From an uncultured Sphingobium sp. (GTDB lineage: Bacteria; Pseudomonadota; Alphaproteobacteria; Sphingomonadales; Sphingomonadaceae), in assembly GCA_946479185.1 (NCBI GenBank), contig CAMLFF010000074.1, positions 1-11,255 of the forward strand: a stretch of DNA of 11,255 nucleotides, written 5' to 3'. The notes under the pieces are model-generated. The model had not been told where the DNA came from and did not search any database. It was given only the letters and a program-made list of their open reading frames with translations. Position numbers and translations under genes: made by a program. Below are positions 1 to 7,932 of the stretch, one piece after another (position 1 is the first letter of the stretch; the number at the start of each line of letters is the position of its first letter).

Positions 1-149
1 CAAACGGCAGCGACACCGAGAACGCCCGGCAGCCAACGCGCAGTGGTCAACGCGACAACGATAGCGGCGAAGCCGGCTCCGAGCCACACGAGAGCCAGCA
101 AACCGCTAACGATACGGACCGTACGTGGCGATTGATTGCGCGTATTCAT
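1..149 (-). CDS. Partial small membrane protein, function unknown (N-terminus only)
   Basis: Reading the minus strand from an ATG at 149-147, the frame stays open for 49 codons to the window edge, so the C-terminus is missing. The visible protein has a short polar, basic N-terminus (MNTRNQSPRTVR), then a hydrophobic stretch of about 23 residues (roughly 13-35, ending VVALTT) and, after ARWLP, the start of a second hydrophobic stretch. That pattern suits an inner-membrane protein with its N-terminus in the cytoplasm (positive-inside rule). I do not recognise a family. No good Shine-Dalgarno sequence lies close to the ATG. A plus-strand frame (125-286) overlaps the start region, so the assignment is not secure. 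It runs divergently from clc at 320, with about 170 nt between them in which I see no clear promoter. Confidence 0.5.
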   Translation of the reverse strand, partial: MNTRNQSPRTVRIVSGLLALVWLGAGFAAIVVALTTARWLPGVLGVAAV

Positions 150-319
150 TGATCGAAGGCTTAGATTTCCCTGCGCTGAAGGGCATGTTCGATGCGACGG
201 TCAGGAGTGCTCAGTCGCTACGCGCGGTTCCGGCACATCAGACGTCTCGCTTGATGCTGGCAGACCTCCCGAGCGCCTTTCAATAAAGACGTGGCCGCTC
301 CTGAAGAGATTGTAGAACG

Positions 320-1669
320 ATGTTGAAAACCGTGTCTCGCATCTTACGGCGGCTGTTCGCATCCGCCAAATCGCTCGGGCCTGCGGACGGCCCCGACAAG
401 GCCCGTGATGCCCTGAACATCGTCCGTCGCCGCGTCGCTACGGGCATTGGCGCGGTGCTGCTCGGCATCGTGGCGATCGCCTTTGCCAGGCTTGGCGACG
501 AGGCGCAGCATCTGTTCATGCGGTTCAGCACGGCGTGGCCCTATGCGGCGCTGCTGCTCACGCCGACAATCTTCGCGGCCACCGTCTATTTCACGCAGCG
601 CTGGGCGCCGATGGCGCGTGGATCGGGCATTCCACAAGTGATCGCCGCATCCGCCAATCCGGCGGAAAGCGCGACAAGTCCGCTCGTGTCGCTCAAAACC
701 GGCGCCATCAAAATGCTGATGACGCTGTTCATGATGTGCGGCGGCGCATCGGTCGGGCGCGAAGGGCCAACCGTTCAGGTCAGCGCGGCGATCATGGTGG
801 CGGTCCACCGTGCCCTGCGCGTGCCGATCACGGCAGGCGTGCTCATCGCGGGCGGCGCGGCGGGCGTGGCGGCAGCGTTCAATACCCCACTGGCGGGCGT
901 TGCATTCGCGATCGAGGAGCTGGCCGCCGCCTATGAGCAGAAGGTCGCCGTGCTGGTGATGGCGGCGGTGATGATCTCAGGGCTGGTCAGCCTCGGCATC
1001 GCAGGCGATTATATCTATTTCGGCGCGATGCGGCAGACGCTGGACCTTGGCAGCGTGCTTCTCATCGCCCCTGTCGCGGGCATCGCCGGGGGCATTGCGG
1101 GAGGGCTCTTCTCGCGCGCGCTGCTCGGCTTTTCCGCAGCACGCTGGCCCTGGATCAAGGCGCTCAAGCAGCGCCCGGTTCGCGTTGCGGCGGTGCTGGG
1201 TCTGATCGTCGCGATCCTCGGCGTCACCAGCGCAGGCGCAACCTGGGGCACCGGCTATGAGGCAACGCGCAATCTGGTGGAGGCGCAGCCTGGCTCCTAC
1301 TGGTTTGGCCCTGCCAAATTCCTGTCCTCGCTCGCAACCGCGCTGAGCGGGGCGCCGGGCGGCGTGTTTGCGCCGTCCCTCGCGGTGGGGGCAGGACTTG
1401 GCGATCTGCTCTCAGCCCTGTTCCCTGACGATCCCAAGGGCGCCATCATCCTGCTCGGCATGATCGGCTATTTTGTGGGCGTGGTCCGCGCGCCACTCAC
1501 CGCCGTCATCATCCTCATCGAAACGACGGCCAGCCGGGGCATGATCCTGCCGCTGTTCGCCACCGCACTGATTGCCGATATCGTCAGCGCAATGGTGTGC
1601 AAGGAGCGGCTCTATCATGGCCTCTCCAAGCCGTTCCTGACGAATCAGGCCGTCACCAAGTCCGGCTGA
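320..1669 (+). CDS. ClC-family chloride channel / H+-Cl- antiporter
   Basis: A 449-residue integral membrane protein with the anion-pathway motifs of the ClC family in order: GSGIP (101-105, with the selectivity-filter serine S102), GREGP (146-150, with the gating glutamate E148), GGVFAP (347-352) and a C-terminal tyrosine Y432 in an LY context that aligns with the filter tyrosine of E. coli ClC. The IEEL segment (198-201) keeps a glutamate at the place of the internal proton glutamate (E203 in ClC-ec1), which suggests proton-coupled antiport rather than a passive channel; that is an inference. No CBS domains follow, as is common in short bacterial forms. The ATG at 320 has only a weak upstream GAAGAG. 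The gene converges on the mscS-like gene and the coding ends overlap by 25 bp. Its position beside an osmoprotectant operon suggests a role in ionic or osmotic balance, but it is not part of that transcript. Confidence 0.93.
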   Translation: MLKTVSRILRRLFASAKSLGPADGPDKARDALNIVRRRVATGIGAVLLGIVAIAFARLGDEAQHLFMRFSTAWPYAALLLTPTIFAATVYFTQRWAPMARGSGIPQVIAASANPAESATSPLVSLKTGAIKMLMTLFMMCGGASVGREGPTVQVSAAIMVAVHRALRVPITAGVLIAGGAAGVAAAFNTPLAGVAFAIEELAAAYEQKVAVLVMAAVMISGLVSLGIAGDYIYFGAMRQTLDLGSVLLIAPVAGIAGGIAGGLFSRALLGFSAARWPWIKALKQRPVRVAAVLGLIVAILGVTSAGATWGTGYEATRNLVEAQPGSYWFGPAKFLSSLATALSGAPGGVFAPSLAVGAGLGDLLSALFPDDPKGAIILLGMIGYFVGVVRAPLTAVIILIETTASRGMILPLFATALIADIVSAMVCKERLYHGLSKPFLTNQAVTKSG

Positions 1670-2910
1670 GGCGCGGCGCGCGCAGACATCGTCTGCAAGT
1701 CGAGACCCGTCGGGCTCTGGAAAAGGCGCAAGCCAAATTCCGACAGGATCGCCAGCACATGGTCGAAAATATCGGCCTGGATCTGCTCATACTCCCCCCA
1801 TGCGGTTGTGGTGGTGAAGGCATAGATTTCCAGCGGCAGGCCAGTCTCGCTTGGCTCGAGCTGGCGCACGATCAGCGTCTTGTCGTCCGCAATGTCCGAG
1901 CGGTTTTCAAGGTAAGCCTGCACATAGGCCCGGAACGTTCCGATGTTCGTCACGCGCCGCGCATTCACATCATCATCCCTGGCATGATCCTGCGCCTTGT
2001 TCCACGCGAGAATCTCCGCCTGCTTGGCGCTCAGATAGGGCGCAATCACAGCGAACCGCTCAAGCGCGCTGGTCTGGTCGGCAGTCAGAAAGGCCACGCT
2101 ATTCTGGTCGATCATGATCGAGCGCTTGATCCGCCGCCCACCGGATTCGGACATGCCCCGCCAGTTCTTGAAACTCTCATTAATGAGCCGGTGTGTGGGG
2201 ATCGTCGTGATCGTCTTGTCAAAATTCTGGATCTTCACCGTGTGCAGGGCAATGTCGATCACGTCGCCATCGGCATTGAGCTGCGGCATCTCGATCCAGT
2301 CGCCCAGCCGCACCATATCGTTCGATCCGATTTGCACCGATGCCACGAGCGACAGGATGGTATCCTTGAAGACGAGCAGCAGCACGGCGGCCATCGCCCC
2401 AAGGCCTGAGAGCAGCAACAGCGGCGACTGGTCCATCAAAGCGGCGATGATGAGGATGCCACCCGCCGCATAAATCACCAACTTGCCGACTTGCACATAG
2501 CCCTTGATCGGCTTGTTGGCCGAACGGGGCCGCCGCTGATACAGATCGTTGAGCAGATCAAGGCAACCGCTCAGCGCAATCGCCAGCGTCAGGATGATGA
2601 AGGCGGCGCTCAGATTTTGCACCAGCACCGGCACCCAGGCCGGAAGATGCGGGATCGTCACGCTGCCGATCTGAATGATGATTGCAGGCACGATGTTGGA
2701 AAGCCGCGCGACGATGCGGCCAAGCAGTTGGCCTTCAAAGGCCAATGCCGTGCGGCTGAGAATGCGCAGGAACAGCCGCAGCACGATGCGCTTGGCGATC
2801 CAGTTGGCGACGGTGGCGACCAGGAGCAAGCCTGCCAACGCGATGAGCGCCTGCAACCAGGGGTAGCTGGCGAACATGTCCGTCACTTCTGACAGATTTC
2901 CATCCATCAT
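1645..2910 (-). CDS. MscS-family mechanosensitive channel, YbdG type
   Basis: A 421-residue inner-membrane channel protein. It matches the E. coli YbdG (MscM-type) subgroup over nearly its full length as I remember that sequence: hydrophobic helices at about 18-50, 70-120 and 137-160, the pore-lining TM3 around SGLGAMAAVLLLVFKD (168-183), the beta-domain segment NDMVRLGDWIEMP (197-209), TTIPTHRLI (235-243), FKNWRGMSESGGRRIKRS (247-264), TNIGTFRAY (321-329), GLPLEIYAF (357-365) and EFGLRLFQSPTG (391-402). YbdG relatives release small solutes on osmotic down-shift. It is the last gene of the ectoine block. Its ATG overlaps the stop of the ProP-like gene (ATGA), with GGGG about 6 nt upstream; a second ATG follows immediately and could also start it. 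The 3' end overlaps clc on the other strand, leaving no room for a private terminator. Likely role: a safety valve for ectoine-loaded cells (inferred). Confidence 0.93.
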   Translation of the reverse strand: MMDGNLSEVTDMFASYPWLQALIALAGLLLVATVANWIAKRIVLRLFLRILSRTALAFEGQLLGRIVARLSNIVPAIIIQIGSVTIPHLPAWVPVLVQNLSAAFIILTLAIALSGCLDLLNDLYQRRPRSANKPIKGYVQVGKLVIYAAGGILIIAALMDQSPLLLLSGLGAMAAVLLLVFKDTILSLVASVQIGSNDMVRLGDWIEMPQLNADGDVIDIALHTVKIQNFDKTITTIPTHRLINESFKNWRGMSESGGRRIKRSIMIDQNSVAFLTADQTSALERFAVIAPYLSAKQAEILAWNKAQDHARDDDVNARRVTNIGTFRAYVQAYLENRSDIADDKTLIVRQLEPSETGLPLEIYAFTTTTAWGEYEQIQADIFDHVLAILSEFGLRLFQSPTGLDLQTMSARAAPQPDLVTA

Positions 2911-4253
2911 TTGCGCCCCACAATATCCGCATCGCGCAGCGAGAGGCCGGCGGATTCCTTGAGGAAGCGCATCGAGATCATGCCCACCACGCAGGCAAAC
3001 ATCATGTAATAGGCGGGCATCAGCTCATTGCCCGTGATGCCGATCAACCCGCTGCCAATCACCGGCGCCGTGCCGCCAAAGATGGACGTCGCGACATTGT
3101 AGGCGAGCGCGAATCCGGCAAAGCGCACCGACGTTGGAAACATGGCGGGAAAGGTCGCGGAGATTGTCGCCAGTTGCGGCACATAGAGCAGGCCGAGTAG
3201 CGCGAAGCCCACAATGGCGCCCCACAGCCCCGTCGCCATCAGCAGATAGAGCGGCACGACGCCCACAAACAGCCCGATCAGCGAGAACCACCACAAAGGC
3301 TTGCGCCCAACCCGATCCGACAGGGCGCCGGCAAAGGGCAGCAATATCATCATGAACATCATACCGATGATCGGCACAATCAGCGCTTCATCGGCGGAGA
3401 GGCCGATGCGGCGCTGGAGGTAAGTCGGCATGTAGCTGAGCAGCGTATAATTCACGATGTTGAGCGCGATCACCAGACCGCTCATCACCAACAGCGGGCG
3501 CCAATAGCCCCTGATGAGCAGCGCCAGCCCCGGCGATTCTGCCTGCCCGCCTTCGGCCTGTTCCATCGCTTCACGAAAGACCGGCGTGTCCTCCATCTTG
3601 GAGCGCAGATACATGCCGATCAGGCCCATCGGCCCCGCGACAAGAAAGGGTATCCGCCAGCCCCAGTCATGCATGGTGGCATCGCCCAGCATGAGCGAAA
3701 AGCCCAGCATCAGCAGCGCGCCAAAGGAGAAGCCCGCCAGCGTACCGAACTCCAGAAAGCTCCCGCAAAAGCCGCGCCGGTCGTCTGGCGCATATTCGGC
3801 CATGAAGGTGGCGGCCCCGCCATATTCCCCGCCTGTCGAAAAGCCCTGTATCATGCGGAGCGCAATCAGCAGGACAGGCGCCCAAAAGCCGATGGAGACA
3901 TAGGAAGGGATCAGCCCCACGCACACGGTTGCGCCGGACATCAGCAGGATCGTCAGCGCCAACACCGACTTGCGGCCGATCCGGTCCCCCAATGGCCCCC
4001 AGAACAAGCCGCCAAGCGGGCGGATGAGGAAGGAGATCGCAAAGGTGGCGAGCGCGAAGAGGACGGCCTCTTCGGTATCGCCGGGGAACAAAGCTGCCGA
4101 GATGTAAGTCACGCCATAAGCGTAAATGCCATAGTCGAACCATTCGGTCGCATTGCCGAGCGCTGAGGCGCCGATGGCCCGGCGCAGCGTCTTGCTGTCG
4201 GCGGGGAGATGCGGCTGCGGTTGCGCCTCGAGGGACGTGGTAGATGGAGACAT
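2907..4253 (-). CDS. ProP-like MFS transporter (metabolite/H+ symporter family), likely compatible-solute uptake
   Basis: A 448-residue MFS permease of the metabolite:H+ symporter family. It resembles E. coli ProP (proline/betaine/ectoine uptake) throughout: SALGNATEWFDYGIYAYG (30-47), RPLGGLFWGPLGDRIGRK (78-95, MFS motif A), GLIPSYVSIGFWAP (113-126), GFSTGGEYGGAATFMAEY (137-154), WGWRIPF (197-203), a second motif A GALSDRVGRK (309-318), FPAMFPTSVR (368-377) and LMPAYYM (411-417). It ends about 15 residues after the last helix and so lacks the long C-terminal osmosensory coiled coil of E. coli ProP. The start chosen is the ATG at 4253, not the longer 507-codon frame, because AGGA lies 9 nt upstream, the family N-terminus starts here, and the extension would lie inside the upstream gene. 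It follows the YcaD-like gene after 4 nt and overlaps the mscS-like gene by 4 nt. Substrate is inferred from context; other carboxylate or betaine substrates are possible. Confidence 0.9.
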   Translation of the reverse strand: MSPSTTSLEAQPQPHLPADSKTLRRAIGASALGNATEWFDYGIYAYGVTYISAALFPGDTEEAVLFALATFAISFLIRPLGGLFWGPLGDRIGRKSVLALTILLMSGATVCVGLIPSYVSIGFWAPVLLIALRMIQGFSTGGEYGGAATFMAEYAPDDRRGFCGSFLEFGTLAGFSFGALLMLGFSLMLGDATMHDWGWRIPFLVAGPMGLIGMYLRSKMEDTPVFREAMEQAEGGQAESPGLALLIRGYWRPLLVMSGLVIALNIVNYTLLSYMPTYLQRRIGLSADEALIVPIIGMMFMMILLPFAGALSDRVGRKPLWWFSLIGLFVGVVPLYLLMATGLWGAIVGFALLGLLYVPQLATISATFPAMFPTSVRFAGFALAYNVATSIFGGTAPVIGSGLIGITGNELMPAYYMMFACVVGMISMRFLKESAGLSLRDADIVGRK

Positions 4254-4257
4254 GATC

Positions 4258-5535
4258 TTATCCTGCAGGAGAAGCGCTGCCCTGTGACGCTGTCTGTGGC
4301 GCTGGCGCGGCTTCATCGGGTGAATTGGGGTCGAGCAATGCCGCCACCGGCGTGGTGCGCGGCATGATCTGGTAATTTTGCTGCTCGTCTGCGGGCACCG
4401 GATCGGTTGCGATCTGGCGCCACACGCCAAAGAGCAACGCCGCTGCCGCGCACAAGGCGATGAACAGAAAGAGGCCGGGGCCTCCCGCCAGCGTCATCGC
4501 AATCGCGCCGCCCGTTGGGCCGAGGGCCGCACCGACGGAATAGAGCAGCACCAACCCGCCGCTGGCGGCAACGCGGTTATCGGCATCGAGCCGATCATTG
4601 GTGTGCGCCACGCAGAGCGGATAGAGCGCGAAGCTCAGCCCACCGAACAGACCGCCGAACAACAGGAGAAGGCCGCTCGGGCTGGAGATGAGGGCAATAG
4701 CGATGCTGGCGACCATCGCCGCGCCCAGACTGATGACGATGATCTGTCGCCGGTCATAACGATCCGAGAGGCGCCCCAATGGCCATTGCAGCGCCACGCC
4801 GCCCAAGATGACGATGCTCATGAAGGTGGCGGTCTGCGACAGATCGAGGCCGATGCGCCGCACATGCACAGCCGCAAGGCCATAGAATGCGCCAAGCATC
4901 AGCCCCGTAACGGTTGCGCCCACGGCGCCCAGCGGTGAGACCGTGAACAGCTGCCGCAATGAAAAAGGGCTGGCATCGCCAGTGGCCGGGGCATGGGCGC
5001 GGGTGAGGCAGATGGGCACGACTGCCAGCGAAATCAGGATCGAGGCGATCTGAAACGGTGTCGATGGCATCTCGCCGCTGGCATTGAGCAGCAGCTGCCC
5101 AACGGCCTGCCCCGAGTAGAGCGCGACCATATAGCTGGCCAGAATGCTCCCGCGCGTCTGGGCGTCTGCCCGCTCGTTCAGCCAGCTTTCAAGGCAGATG
5201 AATACACCCGCCACGCACAGCCCATCGATGAAGCGCAGCGCCGTCCACAGCGCCGGGCTCTGGATGAGCGCATAGGAGAGCGTGCTGGCCGAGAGGATCG
5301 ACACAAAGGCGGCGAAGGCCCGGATATAGCCGACCCGCCGCACGATGGAACCGACGCGCAGCGCGCCCACGGTGAGCCCGGCAAAATAAGCCGTCGCCAC
5401 CGCGCCGATCATCAAGGTGCTGTTCCCCGCCCGCTCCAGCCGCAAGCTGATCAGCGTCGACAGGAAGCCGCTCCCCGCCATCAAGATGAAGATGGCGATG
5501 AGCAGGCTTCTCACCGGGAGGAGGAAGGTCAGCAC
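4258..5535 (-). CDS. YcaD-like MFS transporter of unknown substrate in the ectoine operon
   Basis: A 425-residue, 12-helix-type MFS protein. Features typical of the YcaD-like branch are CLESWLNERA (114-123), RGSILASYM (128-136), the motif-A-like loop GRLSDRYDRRQ (254-264), YPLCVAHTNDRL (305-316) and LLYSVGAALGP (330-340). The last 45 or so residues (from about 380) are a polar, proline- and alanine-rich cytoplasmic tail after the final helix. The start is a GTG at 5535-5533, 17 nt after the ask stop; I see no good ribosome binding site, so translation may depend on reinitiation from ask. No in-frame ATG gives a better N-terminus, and the first helix begins almost at once. Family members have no established substrate. 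Placement between ask and a ProP-like carrier suggests transport linked to ectoine metabolism, for example export of ectoine, hydroxyectoine or an intermediate; this is inference only. Confidence 0.88.
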   Translation of the reverse strand: MLTFLLPVRSLLIAIFILMAGSGFLSTLISLRLERAGNSTLMIGAVATAYFAGLTVGALRVGSIVRRVGYIRAFAAFVSILSASTLSYALIQSPALWTALRFIDGLCVAGVFICLESWLNERADAQTRGSILASYMVALYSGQAVGQLLLNASGEMPSTPFQIASILISLAVVPICLTRAHAPATGDASPFSLRQLFTVSPLGAVGATVTGLMLGAFYGLAAVHVRRIGLDLSQTATFMSIVILGGVALQWPLGRLSDRYDRRQIIVISLGAAMVASIAIALISSPSGLLLLFGGLFGGLSFALYPLCVAHTNDRLDADNRVAASGGLVLLYSVGAALGPTGGAIAMTLAGGPGLFLFIALCAAAALLFGVWRQIATDPVPADEQQNYQIMPRTTPVAALLDPNSPDEAAPAPQTASQGSASPAG

Positions 5536-5552
5536 GGTTGAACGGCCCGCAC

Positions 5553-6995
5553 TCAGGCTGCGCGGCTGATGGCTGGCTCAACCGCGACATCTTCAACCAG
5601 CGCCACATGAAGCGCCTTGATCGCGCGGTCAAAATCCTCGCAACCGATGATGAACTGCACGTCCACATTGCGGATCTGGTGCTGCATCGCAATCATCGCG
5701 ATATCCGCTTCGGCAAGCGCATTCAGCGCATCGGGCACAAGGCCGGGCCGCGCGATATCGCTGCCGATGACGGACACCATCGCAACGGCCTGCGTCGAGA
5801 TCGAGGCCTCGGGATGGGCCTTCTGGAGATCAGCCATCACCCGCTTCACCGTCTCCGTACCCGCCGAGAGATAATGGGTGATCGTGTTGGCATTGGATGA
5901 TTTGCTGATGATCCAGGCATTATGCCGGGTTAGCACATTGAGAATATCGGCGTCATAGCCCTTCTCGCCGACCATATCCTGCTCGAAAAATTGCAGGGCC
6001 TGCACCATGCGAATGCCGGTGATGATCTCCACCTTCGGCTGATCGGAGACATAATCGCCGCAGATCAGCGTGCCATCATCGTCGCGGTCGAATGTGTTGC
6101 GCACCCGCAGCGGAATGGAGGCCTGCCGCAGCCCCCGCCCGGCGCGCGGGTGGATGGCTTCCATGCCCAGATTGGCAAGCTGGTCCGCCACATCATAATT
6201 GGTGAAGCCGATCTTGCGGGCCTTATCCTCTCCGACGACACGCGGATCGGCGCTGGAGAGGTGGAACTCCTTGTGGATCACAGCCTCGCGCGCGCCAGTC
6301 AGCACCGCGATGCGCGAGAAGGTCATCTCGGAATAGCCCCGGGCATAGCGGCGGATCATGCCCTCTTCGCAGCCCGCATAGCCGGTCACGATTGGCAGGG
6401 TCGTCGTCAGGTCGATCTTGGCGAAGGCCGTCTCGATGCGCTCATCAAGGCTGCAAATATCCTTCTGGTCCCACAAGGTGAGGTCCACGAACAGCGCGTT
6501 CACGCCCCTCTCGCGCAGCAGCAGGCTGGTGCCATGCGCGCTATGCGCTTCGCCCAGACCCGCCAGCAATTCGCGCGCGGTGACGAGCTGGTCATTGACG
6601 CAGAAGCGCCCATGACTGCGCAGCCGGGCGAGATCTTCAAGGCAGGCGCTCACGGCGTCGATCCGCATATCGACGAAGATGCGCGCTTCATCACGGCTGG
6701 CATTCGTGGCGAACAACGCTTCGTTGCGCGCATGCATCGCCTTGCGCACGTCATCGAGCGCAACACGCCAGCCATTGGCGCCATCATCAGCGAGGAAGCG
6801 GCCATAGACACCGGGCACGCCGCTCTTCTTATTCTCCAGCAGCAGGTCCGTCATGCCCGCATAGGCCGAGACGACGAAGATGCAATTGTAAAGCTCCGCG
6901 CCTTCCCGCCCGGCGATCAAGACATCGTCGAACACGGTCTGCGTTGCCGCCATCGATGTGCCGCCGATTTTCTCGACGCTATGTGTGCCGCTCAT
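5553..6995 (-). CDS. ask: Specialised aspartokinase of the ectoine pathway (Ask_Ect)
   Basis: A 480-residue aspartate kinase that phosphorylates L-aspartate, the first step toward aspartate semialdehyde, the EctB substrate. The amino-acid-kinase domain begins VEKIGGTSM (7-15, with the conserved lysine K9) and includes FVVSAYAGMTD (40-50), TGYAGCEEGMIRRYARGYSEMT (204-225, catalytic and nucleotide region) and LSSADPRVV (246-254). C-terminal ACT-type regulatory segments follow at about 330-390 and 400-470 (VAMVSVIGSD at 404-413). The divergent IGGTSM in place of the usual FGGTS, and the gene position directly after ectD, match the Ask_Ect group described from ect clusters such as that of Pseudomonas stutzeri, which supply precursor under osmotic stress with altered feedback control. 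The ATG overlaps the ectD stop (ATGA) and is preceded by GGAGG at 7 nt, a strong site inside the ectD end. No aspartate-semialdehyde dehydrogenase gene is present here, so that step must be encoded elsewhere. Confidence 0.95.
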   Translation of the reverse strand: MSGTHSVEKIGGTSMAATQTVFDDVLIAGREGAELYNCIFVVSAYAGMTDLLLENKKSGVPGVYGRFLADDGANGWRVALDDVRKAMHARNEALFATNASRDEARIFVDMRIDAVSACLEDLARLRSHGRFCVNDQLVTARELLAGLGEAHSAHGTSLLLRERGVNALFVDLTLWDQKDICSLDERIETAFAKIDLTTTLPIVTGYAGCEEGMIRRYARGYSEMTFSRIAVLTGAREAVIHKEFHLSSADPRVVGEDKARKIGFTNYDVADQLANLGMEAIHPRAGRGLRQASIPLRVRNTFDRDDDGTLICGDYVSDQPKVEIITGIRMVQALQFFEQDMVGEKGYDADILNVLTRHNAWIISKSSNANTITHYLSAGTETVKRVMADLQKAHPEASISTQAVAMVSVIGSDIARPGLVPDALNALAEADIAMIAMQHQIRNVDVQFIIGCEDFDRAIKALHVALVEDVAVEPAISRAA

Positions 6996-7906
6996 GCAAA
7001 GGCCTCCATCAGCGCGCCAGATTTGGGCGATATGGCCGCCGCTTTGCGCGCAGCGATAAAGTCCGGGCGCGGGGTGACCGGGCCAAAGGGCGCGCGCAGC
7101 TTGTTCGACACGGCATTGTAAACCAGAAACGCATTGGCCCGCGGAAAGGGCGAGATATTGCTGTTCGACCCATGCATCACATTGCAGTCGAATATCACGA
7201 CCGTGCCTGCCTTGCCGGTCGGCGCAACAATCCCATGCTCGTCGGCAAGCTGCGCAAGGCTGTCCTCATCCGGCACGCCATATTCCTGCTTGCGCAAAGA
7301 TGTTTTGTAATGATTATCAGGCGTTATCCCAACGCAGGTGAGATATTCGCGGTGCGATCCTGGGATCAGCATTAGCGGGCCATTATGCGGCGTATTGTCC
7401 GCCAGCAGGATGGACATGGAGAGCGCGCGCATGCGCGGCATCCCGTCCTCGACATGCCATGTCTCGAAATCCGAGTGCCAGTAGAATTCCTTGCCCTGGA
7501 AGCCCGGTTTATAATTGAGGCGCGTCTGGTGCAGATACACCTCGTCATCGAGCAGGAAGCGGGCAACATTGGCAAGCCGCTCATCAGCCGCCAGCCGCGC
7601 CATCGCTTGGCTCTGCGTATGGATCTCGAAGATCGAGCGCACCTCATTGCCTTGCGGCTCGGTGATGACCGTATCGGCATCCAGCGCTGCCGGATCGGCC
7701 AACAGCTTGCCTGCCTGCCGCTGTAGGAAAGTGACTTCTTCGGCGGAGAAAATATCCTCCAGCACCAGATAGCCATCGCGATCAAAGGCTTCGGCCTGCG
7801 CCTTGGAAAGCGGCGCCGAGGGGCTCCAAGCCCCATGCACGACAGGATCGTGCCGGGGCAGCAGTTGGGGTTCCGCCGCGTGGCGCGACGGGTAAAGATC
7901 AGTCAT
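6992..7906 (-). CDS. ectD: Ectoine hydroxylase (Fe(II)/2-oxoglutarate dioxygenase)
   Basis: A 304-residue non-haem iron dioxygenase that converts ectoine to 5-hydroxyectoine in the cytoplasm using O2 and 2-oxoglutarate. The EctD signature FYWHSDFETWHVEDGMP runs from 141 to 157. The iron triad is H144, D146 and H245 (in CNVMHGSNSNISPFPRAN, 241-258), and R256 in that second motif fits the 2-oxoglutarate anchor. Q127, T149 and W150 match substrate-pocket positions as I recall them from the S. alaskensis enzyme. Length is normal for the family. The ATG at 7906 has GGAG 7-8 nt upstream. The gene follows ectC after 26 nt and its stop overlaps the ask start. EctD separates true hydroxyectoine producers from ectoine-only clusters, so the host should make both solutes. 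Confidence 0.98.
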   Translation of the reverse strand: MTDLYPSRHAAEPQLLPRHDPVVHGAWSPSAPLSKAQAEAFDRDGYLVLEDIFSAEEVTFLQRQAGKLLADPAALDADTVITEPQGNEVRSIFEIHTQSQAMARLAADERLANVARFLLDDEVYLHQTRLNYKPGFQGKEFYWHSDFETWHVEDGMPRMRALSMSILLADNTPHNGPLMLIPGSHREYLTCVGITPDNHYKTSLRKQEYGVPDEDSLAQLADEHGIVAPTGKAGTVVIFDCNVMHGSNSNISPFPRANAFLVYNAVSNKLRAPFGPVTPRPDFIAARKAAAISPKSGALMEAFA

Positions 7907-7932
7907 TATGTGTCTCCACTTTGGGTGGATGA

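Noticed and set aside
125..286. Plus-strand frame with GTG start, 53 codons, before clc
   Set aside because: No recognisable family, overlaps the opposite-strand partial membrane protein start, and no convincing ribosome binding site; too weak to call.
1597..2409. Plus-strand open frame of 270 codons
   Set aside because: It is antisense to the YbdG-type channel, which has full-length family similarity; the translated product is rich in R, H and D with no domain, typical of a shadow frame in GC-rich DNA.
4254..4430. N-terminal extension of the ProP-like gene (59 extra codons)
   Set aside because: Lies inside the coding end of the YcaD-like gene, is rich in R, H and Q, and is unlike the family; the ATG at 4253 has its own ribosome binding site.
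5991..7121. Plus-strand open frame of 376 codons
   Set aside because: Antisense to ask and the ectD end; no recognisable motifs, while both genes on the other strand are certain.
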